In this document: positions 35,216-44,400 of the stretch, one piece after another
Position numbering within the stretch: position 1 is the stretch's first letter
Layout: each line of letters opens with the position of its first letter
Assembly: GCA_964484765.1 (NCBI GenBank)
Contig: CAZAGI010000006.1
Coordinates: 94,288-158,287 of the forward strand
Source of the DNA: DSVQ01 sp964484765
GTDB lineage: Bacteria > Planctomycetota > Planctomycetia > Planctomycetales > Planctomycetaceae
DNA length: 64,000 nt
Reading direction: 5' to 3'
Translations under genes and position numbers: made by a program
The notes under the pieces: model-generated
What the model saw: only the letters and a program-made list of their open reading frames with translations
Database searches by the model: none
What the model was told of the DNA's origin: nothing

Positions 35216-36397
35216 ATGATCTGTCGGATGTGCGGCCGCGGTGTTCTGAAAGTCGAGTTGGATCTTGGTACGGCGGCGTTTTGCGTCGACGCTCCGCATT
35301 CCGTCTCCGCTGCACGGGCGATCCCGAAGCATCCGTTTCGCCTCGGTGGTTGTTCGATCTGCGGCATATTGCAGTTGATTGATCTTCCCCCGCTGGAAGC
35401 CCTGCAGCCGCCGGACAAGGCGATTCTCTATCGCGACCCGGAACGCCATCTCGACGATCTCGCGCGAGTGACAGCAACGCTGCTCAATTCCCCGCAGGCC
35501 TTCGTGATGGGCCTGTCGTACAAGGACATGCCGTTTCTCGACCGAATGCGTACACTCGGATTTACGCATCAACGGTCACTCGATCGTGATGAAGATTGGG
35601 GCTTCACCGATCCACGGCAGGGCATTGAAACGATGCAGGCCTGCTGCACCGTAGCATGGGCTGATGACATCCGCCGCAAGTATGGCCGCGTCGATTTACT
35701 GCTGGTGCGGCACGTGTTGGAGCACTCCCATGATCCACCGGCATTCCTGGCCGCGTGCCGCCGGTTGATTGAACCCAACGGCCTAGTCTTGTTTGAAGTT
35801 CCGGGATGCGAGACCGAATTCGCCCGCGGTGATGCCGGGGCGCTGTGGGAAGAACACGTCAGTTACTTCACGGCCGAGAGTCTCCGCCGCGCGCTTACGC
35901 AACACGGCTTTCAGCCGCAACTCGTCGGCAACTATCCCTACACTGTGGAAGATTGTCTGGCAGTTGTCGCACGCTGCTGGCCAACGTTCTCCCCGGTTGG
36001 TACCGCTTCGACGACGTTACTGGCAGAGTTTGATCGCGCGCAGACAACACTCCGGAAACAAGTCGTTGAACTGGCTCACCAACAACGCCAACAGGGGCGC
36101 GGACTCGCCGTGTATGGCGCGGGGCATCGTACTGCGACATGGCTCGAACTCGCTGGATTGACCGATGTCGTAACCTGCGTAATCGACGATGATCCCGCCA
36201 AACAAGGTCGCTACCTGGCCGGTAGCGGCATCCAGATCGGGCCAGCGCGAATGCTGCAGGAAAAGTCCATCGGCATCGGTATCGGTCTGCTGTCAGCCGA
36301 CATCTTGCGGAAAATCGCTGCCCGGGAAGCCGACTATGTGAACTCCGGGGGACGATTTATGACTCTGGATGACATTCTCATCGGAGAGATGCGATGA
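35216..36397 (+). CDS. C-methyltransferase-family protein with lost SAM motif
   Basis: 393 residues with the three-part layout of deoxysugar C-methyltransferases: an N-terminal zinc site (Cys3, Cys6, Cys46, Cys49), a methyltransferase-like middle and a C-terminal Rossmann-like domain (LAVYGAGHRTATWLE, VIDDDPAKQG). The SAM motif, normally VxDIGxxxG, reads AFVMGLSYKDMP, so SAM binding looks abolished. Family phrases such as LLVRHVLEHSHDP and WEEHVSYFT remain. A homologue with intact motif lies at 37852. It may be a non-methylating partner or a redirected enzyme. Confidence 0.82.
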   Translation: MICRMCGRGVLKVELDLGTAAFCVDAPHSVSAARAIPKHPFRLGGCSICGILQLIDLPPLEALQPPDKAILYRDPERHLDDLARVTATLLNSPQAFVMGLSYKDMPFLDRMRTLGFTHQRSLDRDEDWGFTDPRQGIETMQACCTVAWADDIRRKYGRVDLLLVRHVLEHSHDPPAFLAACRRLIEPNGLVLFEVPGCETEFARGDAGALWEEHVSYFTAESLRRALTQHGFQPQLVGNYPYTVEDCLAVVARCWPTFSPVGTASTTLLAEFDRAQTTLRKQVVELAHQQRQQGRGLAVYGAGHRTATWLELAGLTDVVTCVIDDDPAKQGRYLAGSGIQIGPARMLQEKSIGIGIGLLSADILRKIAAREADYVNSGGRFMTLDDILIGEMR

Positions 36398-36852
36398 CGG
36401 ACACGCCTGTGATCCCCGAAGCGGAATTCGCAACGACGCCGGTGATCGCCGTGGACTCCGTGGCCATCGAGCGCATCCGGCAAGCGGCCCACGCCAGCCA
36501 GCGACGTCGAGCGCGGCTGTGCTTGCATTCCGACTTCAGCAACCCGTTGCACAACATGGTGATTGTCCTGTTACGCGGGACCCAGGTCGCGATTCATCGG
36601 CATCCAAACAAACCCGAATGCTATCATGTGCTCTCCGGCGAGATCACGCTGCTCCTCTTCGATGAGCAGGGCCAACACCCGCAACGGATTCCCCTGGGAG
36701 TGTTTGGCAGCGGTCGTTCGCCCATTTGCCGGATCGCGGCAGGAGTCTGGCATTCTGTGGAAGTCGAAAGCGACGAGGTGATCCTGCACGAATCCACCGT
36801 CGGCCCGTTTTCGCCAACGGATACGGAATACTGGACCGAGGCCGCGACATGA
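36394..36852 (+). CDS. WbuC-like cupin protein
   Basis: 152 residues. Cupin fold of the WbuC family found in O-antigen clusters: an N-terminal helical part, LHSDFSNPLHNMVIVLLRGTQ, then IHRHPNKPECYHVLSGE (metal-binding His residues and Glu) and the second cupin box near RIAAGVWHSVEVES. Its reaction is unknown; cupins here usually isomerise or bind a nucleotide sugar. It overlaps the preceding gene by four bases. Confidence 0.85.
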   Translation: MTDTPVIPEAEFATTPVIAVDSVAIERIRQAAHASQRRRARLCLHSDFSNPLHNMVIVLLRGTQVAIHRHPNKPECYHVLSGEITLLLFDEQGQHPQRIPLGVFGSGRSPICRIAAGVWHSVEVESDEVILHESTVGPFSPTDTEYWTEAAT

Positions 36853-36865
36853 AACGGCGAGAGGC

Positions 36866-37804
36866 ATGATGCGCACGCGCTCGCTTGGTTGGACCGGCGT
36901 CGAAGTCAGCGTCATCGGCTACGGCCCCATGGCGTTGTCGTTGCGCGGCCGGCCCGAGAGATCAGCCCAAGTTGCGCTGTTGGAATCTGTCATCGCTGCT
37001 GGCGTCACACTGTTTGATACCGCAGATACCTATTGTCTTGGTCCGGAAGAACTGCATCACAACGAGCGCTTGATTGCGGGGGTCGTCAATGATCGTCCTG
37101 ATGTCAAGATTGCAACCAAAGGCGGGACGCTGCGAACATCCCACGGTTGGCAACTCGATAGTCATCCCGAACGGTTGTATCGGGCGATTGTCGAAAGTCA
37201 TAACGCACTGGGAGGACGTAAACCGATCTTTCTATGGCAGCATCATTGGCCTGATCCGCGCTGGACCATTGCTGAAATGTTGCGCCCGGTACAACGCGCC
37301 CTGAGTGAAGGCTTGATCCGTTACGTCGGCGTGGGGAATTACTCCCTGCCGCAACTGCGGGAAGCGTGCGATCTCGTTCCCGTGGTTACGGTTCAAAACC
37401 AGTACAACCTGTGGCATCGCGAGCCGGAGACGAACGGCCTTTTCGAGTTCTGCGTCAAACGAAATCTCGTCTTTCTGCCGTATCGCCCGCTCGGCGGTGC
37501 GGAACTTGCGTGTCGACTGAGGGAGATTCCGGCGCTGGCTCGACTGGCCAGAGACCGCGGGATTTCACCCCAGCGGCTGTTGATCGCGTGGCATCGGGCC
37601 CAATCATCTTGTCTGCTGCCAATTCCTGGTTCCCGGCAACTCGCTCATGTCCAGGATTGCCTCGCCGCGGCGGAAATCGAATTGGAAGTGCAAGAACTGC
37701 GACAGATCAATGCCCTTCGTCCCGAAGAGTTGCCACAATTGGCCCGCACTCCGAATTGGTCTGACCACCCGCCGTTGTCGGATGGCAGCGCCGCCGGATC
37801 CTGA
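36866..37804 (+). CDS. Aldo/keto reductase
   Basis: 312 residues. The catalytic tetrad is visible: Asp in FDTADTY, Tyr in the same motif, Lys in KIATKGG and His in FLWQHHWPD. Later phrases (VQNQYNLWHREPE, PIPGSRQLAHVQDCLAA) fit the NADPH-binding half of the family. It probably reduces a keto sugar or aldehyde in the operon product. It begins 13 bases after the cupin gene. Confidence 0.9.
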   Translation: MMRTRSLGWTGVEVSVIGYGPMALSLRGRPERSAQVALLESVIAAGVTLFDTADTYCLGPEELHHNERLIAGVVNDRPDVKIATKGGTLRTSHGWQLDSHPERLYRAIVESHNALGGRKPIFLWQHHWPDPRWTIAEMLRPVQRALSEGLIRYVGVGNYSLPQLREACDLVPVVTVQNQYNLWHREPETNGLFEFCVKRNLVFLPYRPLGGAELACRLREIPALARLARDRGISPQRLLIAWHRAQSSCLLPIPGSRQLAHVQDCLAAAEIELEVQELRQINALRPEELPQLARTPNWSDHPPLSDGSAAGS

Positions 37805-37851
37805 CCTTGGTTCGTGATGAGATTTCTTCTGCTCTGGATGTCTGGATCGTC

Positions 37852-39111
37852 ATGTCGTCGCTTCATCATCGCCGCAGTTCATGTCGATTGTGTGATCACA
37901 CAGAACTGGAACTCGTCGTTCCAATCACGCCGACGCCGCTGGCGGATGCCTATGTGACCCGTGATCAACTCGATCAGGTGCAGGAATGTTTCCCGCTCGA
38001 TTTGTATCAATGCCGTAATTGCGGACACGTACAGCTTCTCGATGTGGTGTCTCCGGAGGCGATTTTTCGCCATTACAGTTATTTCAGCGGGAGATCGGCC
38101 GGCCTCGTGAAACATTTCCGCGAATTCGCCGACGACGTGATGAACCGGACAAACCTGCAGCTGGGTTCGCTGGTCGTCGACATCGGCAGCAACGATGGAA
38201 CGTTCCTGCGGATGTTTCAGGAACGCGGCATGCGCGTGCTGGGTATCGACCCGGCGGAAAACGTCGCCGCGGCAGCCAATGCCGCGGGCGTGGAAACGTG
38301 GCCAGTCTTCTTCGATGCGGCCACGGTCGAGCGCATCCGCCGGGAGCGCGGTGCGGCGCAGGTGGTCTCCGCGAACAATGTATTTGCGCATACCGATGAT
38401 CTTGCCGGCATGGCCGACGCGATCGCCAGTCTGCTTGCCGATGACGGTGTGTTCGTCTTTGAAGTGTCGTACCTGCTCGACGTGATTGACCATTTGCTGA
38501 TCGGCACAGTTTTTCATGAACACACATGCTATCACTCGGTCCATCCGCTCGACGCCTTTCTGCGGCGACACGGCATGGAATTGATTGACGTGCAGCGGGT
38601 GACCATTCAAGGTGGGTCGCTGATTGGAACCGCACAACGACTCGGCGGACATCGCCCCGTGGCCGATTCCGTTGCGCAACTCAAGCGACTGGAAGACGAA
38701 CGACAACTGCATGAACCGGCAACCGTGCGAACGCTGTCGGCGCGGCTCAACCAGGTCGGTGCGGAGACCCACGCCCTGCTGCAGCGCTTTCATGATGACG
38801 GCTTGAAAATCGCCGGTTTCGGAGCCGCCCGCGGGGGCACGTTGATCCTTCATCACTTCGGTATCGGCGACCGGATTGAGTTCATCGTCGATGACAGTCC
38901 GGACAAGCAAGGTTTGTACAGTCCGGGACAGCACATTCCAGTGTTGCCGACGTCGGCGATCAAAGAACGTCGGCCCGATGTGCTGTTTATCCTCGCCTGG
39001 GTCCACACAAAACCTATCGTGCAGAATCACGCCTCGTTCATGGAATCTGGCGGACGGTTTGTCTCATGTTTCCCGCAACTGGAAACGTTCGGACCGGGAC
39101 GTCCGGGTTGA
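37852..39111 (+). CDS. Deoxysugar C-methyltransferase (TylC3-type)
   Basis: 419 residues from the ATG at 37852; a TTG at 37807 in frame is an unlikely longer start. Three domains: an N-terminal zinc-binding region with CRLC and CRNC pairs, a methyltransferase core with intact SAM motif VVDIGSNDGTFL and the family phrases GTVFHEHTCYH and FEVSYLLD, and a C-terminal domain (FGAARGGTLILHH, VDDSPDKQG). Such enzymes transfer a methyl group to C-3 of 4-keto-deoxy sugars, giving branched-chain sugars. It probably acts after the dehydratase at 33524. Confidence 0.9.
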   Translation: MSSLHHRRSSCRLCDHTELELVVPITPTPLADAYVTRDQLDQVQECFPLDLYQCRNCGHVQLLDVVSPEAIFRHYSYFSGRSAGLVKHFREFADDVMNRTNLQLGSLVVDIGSNDGTFLRMFQERGMRVLGIDPAENVAAAANAAGVETWPVFFDAATVERIRRERGAAQVVSANNVFAHTDDLAGMADAIASLLADDGVFVFEVSYLLDVIDHLLIGTVFHEHTCYHSVHPLDAFLRRHGMELIDVQRVTIQGGSLIGTAQRLGGHRPVADSVAQLKRLEDERQLHEPATVRTLSARLNQVGAETHALLQRFHDDGLKIAGFGAARGGTLILHHFGIGDRIEFIVDDSPDKQGLYSPGQHIPVLPTSAIKERRPDVLFILAWVHTKPIVQNHASFMESGGRFVSCFPQLETFGPGRPG

Positions 39112-39167
39112 AGGGTCAGCCAAGACTCGGGATTGCTCCAGATCGATAAGACCGCGAGAGGCCGATT

Positions 39168-40202
39168 GTGTCTGCAAGATTGACTGCCATTCTCTGCAAC
39201 TACAACCACGGGGCGACCGTCGGCCGGGCCATTGAGGCCATGCTGTCGCAGTCGCGACCACCGGACGAACTCATTGTCGTCGACGATGGCTCGACGGATC
39301 ACAGCCTGGAAGTCATCACTCCGTTGGCGGCGCATCATCCGCGGATTCATCTCCTGAAAAACGAACAGAATCGGGGACTATTCGCTTCGTTTGACCGGGC
39401 GCTCGCGGCCGCCACCGGCGACTACGTCTACAGTGGTGCCGCGGACGATTACGTCCTCCCCGGCTTCTTCGCCGCAGTCATGGAGTGTTGTGAGCGCTAT
39501 CCCACTGCGCCGGTCGCGTCGGCGAAAGTCGTCACCGCCCTTGCGGATGGTACCCGGACGCGGGTCGATGGTTATCCGCGGTTCACGGAACCGGTGTTTC
39601 TCACACCGCAGCGTTATCTGCAAGACTGTCTGCTTCCCGAAGCCCCAACCCATTCACTGTCATCCGCGACGATTTATCGCCGCGACGCACTCTTTTCGAT
39701 CGGCGGCTGGAAAGCCGAACTCGGCTCGTGGGCCGACACGTTCGCGATTCGTGCGCTCGGTTTGACTGGCGGATTCTGTTACGTCCCGCACGAGTCTGTG
39801 GTCTGGGTGATTCAACCCGCGGGCTTGTCCCAATCCACGGGGCGGAATCCGACACGCGCGCTCGGTCAGATTCGCCTTGCCGCCGAGTTGATGCGGTCTC
39901 CCACTTATGTCGCGACGTTTCCGGAAAGTTATGTCCGGCATTGGGAACAGGGCATGCGCGCGGCGCTCGTCCGCCAGCAACTGCAACCCACAATGGACGC
40001 CTACCAGGTTGTCCAAGACGAATGCCGACGCATCGCGGAAAAGGGCACAGCGATTGAACGCGCCGGATTGGGGATCTTTCGTCGCCTGATGACCGCGTGT
40101 TACCTTGCGGTCTTCCAACTGCAGCAGCGTGTCGTGCGTCGGGAGTTTCACAAACTGGAAAAACAATCGCTGGACGATTCCGCCCGCTCGCGGACACCTT
40201 GA
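39168..40202 (+). CDS. Family 2 glycosyltransferase
   Basis: 344 residues with a GTG start at 39168. GT-A fold: ILCNYNHGATVGRAIEAML at the N-terminus, DELIVVDDGSTDHS with the nucleotide-binding aspartates and YSGAADDYVLPGF with the DxD-like metal site. It probably adds the modified sugar to a lipid carrier or growing glycan. It is the last gene of the operon, separated from purQ by 109 bases. Confidence 0.9.
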   Translation: MSARLTAILCNYNHGATVGRAIEAMLSQSRPPDELIVVDDGSTDHSLEVITPLAAHHPRIHLLKNEQNRGLFASFDRALAAATGDYVYSGAADDYVLPGFFAAVMECCERYPTAPVASAKVVTALADGTRTRVDGYPRFTEPVFLTPQRYLQDCLLPEAPTHSLSSATIYRRDALFSIGGWKAELGSWADTFAIRALGLTGGFCYVPHESVVWVIQPAGLSQSTGRNPTRALGQIRLAAELMRSPTYVATFPESYVRHWEQGMRAALVRQQLQPTMDAYQVVQDECRRIAEKGTAIERAGLGIFRRLMTACYLAVFQLQQRVVRREFHKLEKQSLDDSARSRTP

Positions 40203-40267
40203 CGCAAATCGATCAAGTCTTCGCCTTCTTGGGGAATTGCCGAGGCCTTGTTACGATGGTGGTTCAC

Positions 40268-40287
40268 GTCCCCTGAAGCGGGGGGAC
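40268..40287 (+). promoter_or_regulatory. Small GC hairpin in the purQ leader
   Basis: GTCCCC (40268-40273) pairs with GGGGAC (40282-40287) about 24 bases before the purQ ATG. It could be the base of a leader structure or the end of the upstream operon. No known riboswitch pattern is visible. Confidence 0.3.
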
Positions 40288-40311
40288 TCTGCTGACGGGA
40301 CGGAATTGAAA

Positions 40312-41115
40312 ATGGCAGCTCCGCGTGTGTGTGTCTTGCGTGCTCCGGGAACGAATTGCGATCCGGAAACGGCGCACGCTTTCCAAATGGCCGGAGGGCA
40401 TGCCGAGTCGATGCATCTGTTCCGGTTGTTGGAAGAACCGCGTCAACTTGAGGGCTACCAGATTCTGTGCGTGCCGGGGGGCTTCAGCTACGGCGACGAC
40501 CTCGGCAGCGGGGTGGTGTTCGCCAGTCAACTTCGCGCCCATCTTGCCGATGTGATCGCCCAGTTTTTGACGGCAGATAAGCTCGTTCTTGGCATTTGCA
40601 ACGGCTTTCAGGTGCTGGTGAAAGCCGGTGTCCTGCCCGATGGTATCGAAAGCTGGTCGACGGCAAAGGGCAGTCAACCGACGGCGACGCTGACCTGGAA
40701 CGACAACGGTCGCTACAACGCCCGGTGGGTCCGGCTCAAAGTCGGTAGTTCGACCAACGTGTTCTTGCGCGGGCTCGACGAACTGGATTTGCCGATCGCC
40801 CACGCGGAAGGCCGACTGGTCGTGCGGGATGCTTCGGTTGTCACTCGCTGGGAGCAACGCGGCCAGACGGCGTTGCGCTACATCCCCTGGACGCGGTCTG
40901 AGAACGGACATGGTCCGTCGTGGCCAGCGAATCCGAACGGCTCGGTGGGCAATCTCGCCGGGCTGGGGGATCCCACCGGCCGGATTCTGGGGTTGATGCC
41001 GCACCCGGAGCGATTTCTGTTTGGAACGCAGCATCCGCAGTGGACCCGTCGCCCGGTTTCTGCAGAAGGCGACGGTCTGCGGATCTTCCAAAACGCCGTG
41101 CGGTACTTCCAATAA
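40312..41115 (+). CDS. purQ: Phosphoribosylformylglycinamidine synthase, glutaminase subunit
   Basis: 267 residues from the ATG at 40312. Class I glutamine amidotransferase of purine synthesis: it releases ammonia for conversion of FGAR to FGAM with PurL (and PurS). Motifs are RAPGTNCDPETAHAF at the N-terminus, VPGGFSYGDDLGSG, the nucleophile in LGICNGFQ and the His/Glu pair in MPHPER. The C-terminal part is longer than the shortest PurQ forms. The start is preceded by GACGGAATTGAAA with only a weak ribosome binding site. purL is not in the window. Confidence 0.95.
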   Translation: MAAPRVCVLRAPGTNCDPETAHAFQMAGGHAESMHLFRLLEEPRQLEGYQILCVPGGFSYGDDLGSGVVFASQLRAHLADVIAQFLTADKLVLGICNGFQVLVKAGVLPDGIESWSTAKGSQPTATLTWNDNGRYNARWVRLKVGSSTNVFLRGLDELDLPIAHAEGRLVVRDASVVTRWEQRGQTALRYIPWTRSENGHGPSWPANPNGSVGNLAGLGDPTGRILGLMPHPERFLFGTQHPQWTRRPVSAEGDGLRIFQNAVRYFQ

Positions 41116-41132
41116 AGTGCTGACCGTGTATC

Positions 41133-41167
41133 GTTCGGTTTGAAGGTGTCCCGACACTTCGCCGAAC
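41133..41167 (+). terminator. Two-part hairpin after purQ
   Basis: GTTCGG (41133-41138) pairs with CCGAAC (41162-41167), and inside it GTGTC pairs with GACAC. It starts 18 bases after the purQ stop. No T-tract follows. The remaining bases to 41451 contain no recognisable gene; they must hold the promoter of the autotransporter-like gene. Confidence 0.4.
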
Positions 41168-41451
41168 CGCGCAGTTTACGCAAGTTCGCGACCAATCAGA
41201 GCGCGCGACTGCCGTAACTCACCGTCCCGGTGGCAGTTTCCGCCGATTTGCAGAAGTACTTTTTGCAATTCAGGCCATAACCCCCTGTTCTGGCGGGGAA
41301 ACCGGGCTTGTCGCGTGCGATTCGCATTGATCCCGGCTGTAGCCGTCGTTACAACCCCGGCGTCTCTCTCCCGACGATCCCTTCGTGTCCGTAGAAAAGC
41401 GGCCCGGTTTCGGTGCCGTTCGAGATTGTTCGTACCCGCAAAGGTGTTTCG

Positions 41452-44400
41452 ATGCAGTGGTTTCATCCGCGTCGAACGATGAACTCGATGCCCTTGGGCT
41501 GGCGCTGTGTCTGGATTGGCATTGCCTTATGGCTTGCCATTTGGCCCAGCCTTGGCTTAGGGCAGGACGATCCGTCACAGAGCGCGCTGGAAGACAGCGT
41601 CTTCTATAGCGATCAGGTGACAGGCCATAGTGGCGAGGCCTTGGGCGCATTGTGGCGCGCAGGCTATCTCACCGGCCCGGGTCTGGGTCGTGAGGATGGC
41701 GTCGCCCCCGTGGAAGTGATGCCCTATTTCTTCCTTGAAGATGGCATGATCTTCGGCAGCGCCCGCGGGTTCCGCAGTGACCGTGATGGCTGGGGCAGCA
41801 ACCTCGGGTTGGGCTATCGTCACTACGTGCGCAAATGGGACCGGATCTTCGGCGCCAGCGCCTTCTACGACTACGACAACACGTCCGGAACGCTGTTCCG
41901 ACAGGCGGGTTTCGGGTTTGAAACGTTGGGCAAGCGTTGGGATTCGCGGCTCAACACCTACTTCCCCGTGTCGAACGACCAAGCGCTACTGCAGCAACGG
42001 TTCCTGCAAAGCAGCATTCGGTTCTCGGGCAACCAGATTCTTTACGATCAGATTCTGACCTTCGGCACCCAGATGCGCGGACTCGATCACGAAGTCGGCA
42101 TCCCCTTGCCAGGGCGAATGGCCGAAAACCACGATCTGCGGCTGTTCGCCGGGTGGTATCACTTCCATGGAACCAATGTTCCCAACACCACCGGGTGGAA
42201 GGGGCGCCTGCAAGGAGAAGTGACGCCCAATCTGGCCATGGCAGTCGAAGTCACCAATGACAAAGTCTTCGATACCAACGTCGTCTTCAGCGTGGCATTG
42301 CAGTACGGAGGTTTCCGCGAAGACACGAATCGGCCGAAATCGCAATTCAGCCGCATGACCACGCCGGTTCAACGCCAATACACCGCGGTTGTCGCCCGGA
42401 CCGATGTGCTGGAAACCGGCATCGTCGCGCTCAAGCCCGACGGTCGTCCGTATCTCGTCGAACACGTGTCCAACAATCCGGCCGATCCAAATCCCGGACC
42501 ATTCCTGGGCACAGCGGAAAACCCCTTCCTGACCGTCGCTCAGGCGCAAGCCAACTTCTTCACGAATCCGCCGTTTGATGTGCCCGTGTCTCCCTACCCG
42601 GGCGACATTATCTTCGTGCACACCAACAGCCAGTACAGCGGAACCAACGTCGTCCTGGAACCCAACGTTCGCGTTCTGGGTGAGGCCGACGGTGTTGTGC
42701 ATCAGATCAATCTGCCACCGTTCGGTCTCGTGAATCTCCCGCGAGTGAACGACAATCCCAGCCCTGGCGTGCCGGAGTTGCGACCACTCTTTGAGAACAT
42801 TGCCGGTGACGGCGTGGTGCTCGCCAGCAATGCCGAATTCAGCGGGTTCCGGATTGGCGATGAGGCAGACCCGACCTCGGGCGCGACAGGGAACGGCATC
42901 GTCGGCGATTCCGTCAACAACACGCTGGTCCGCCTCGTGGATATCAACTTCGCCGGGGCCGACGGCGTCCAGCTGTCGAATGTCAACACGGTGGCGTTCG
43001 ATCAGACGCACATCTTTAATGCTGCCGGCATTGGCTTGCATGTGATCGGTGGCAGCCCGAACATCACCTTCGAAGGCGATGGCAGCGCAACGACGCCCGA
43101 TATTGAATACAACCAGGCCGTGGCCGGCGGAAACGCCGTGCAAATCGAAAACACCATCGGCGGCCTGGTGGATCTGTTTGGCGCAACACCATCAGCCATC
43201 AACTACAATAACGCGGGCGGCATCTTCATCAACAATGCCCGCGGCGCCGCATCCTTCGGCGATGTCCGCATCACGAACACAACCACGGGTATTGACGGCA
43301 TCCAGATTCTCACCAGCGCAGGAGTCTACAATTTTGCACGCCCGGTCTTCATGGATAATCCCGATGGCGTCGGCATCGACATCCTCAATCTTGCCGGTAC
43401 CGGGCGGGTGGTCTTCAACGACTCGGTCAATATCAACAACCGTAGCGTGGAAGGCGTGTTGCTTGACACCAACGCCGGCGATGTCCGCTTTAATAATCTG
43501 CTCTCCATTGTGAGCGGTGGCGGCGCACCGAACCAAGCCGCACTCAGTTACCAGTCCAGTTCGGGTGATGCGTCGTTCCAGAATATCACGCTCACCGGCG
43601 GGGCAGCTGTCGGCGCTCCGCCAACTGGCGGGATCGGGATCAGCATCGGTAACGATGTCGCCGGCGTGCCGAACAACACCGGAACGTTCACCGTCACCGG
43701 TACCACGAACATTACCGACTTCAGCGGGATCAGCCTCGATATCCGCGATGATGATTCCAACATCAGCTTCGGCACGCTGTCCGTTGATGACCGTGCCAAC
43801 ACCGGGATTTCGATCGTGGACCAGACCGGAAGCGTGGTCTTCCGCGGGATCACCTCGGTCGGCAACAACTCCGACTTGCTGAACAATGCGAATGCGTTCT
43901 CGTTTGATACGGCGGTCGTCCTGGACGGCAACACCGGCAACATCAATTTCGGCACGCTCACCATCACGAACTCTCTCGCCGGCCTGGCCAACACCGTCGC
44001 CGGGATGTCTATCACGGACAATCCCGGTCAGGTCATCATTCAACAGCTCAATATTCAAAGCACCTTCGGGGAAGCCCTGTTCGCTTTCAACGTGGGTGAC
44101 CGGACGGCGACCCCGTTGACAGGTGGCCTGTTCGTGAATACCGGTACGCTGAACAGCACTTTTGATTCCGCGATCAATGTGGAACAGTCCGTCATCAGCA
44201 TGAACTTCACCAGCGTCACAGCCATTCAATCGGCCGACGAAGGCATCCGCCTGCTCGACAACACCGCCGGCGGAAACGGCGTGGCGCTGTCGATTGATCC
44301 TGGTAACGACATCGTCGGAACTGGCGGCCGTATTGTTCAAAGTACGAACGAAGGGCTTCGAGCGGAAAACACCGGACCGGTGGGCATCCGCGCGATGGAC

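Noticed and set aside
34211..35572. 453-codon minus-strand open frame
   Set aside because: It overlaps three well-supported genes of the sugar operon; composition is that of a shadow frame.
41222..41262. Possible sigma-54 promoter (TGGCAG...TTGCA)
   Set aside because: The distance between the GG and GC elements is too long for a -24/-12 promoter.
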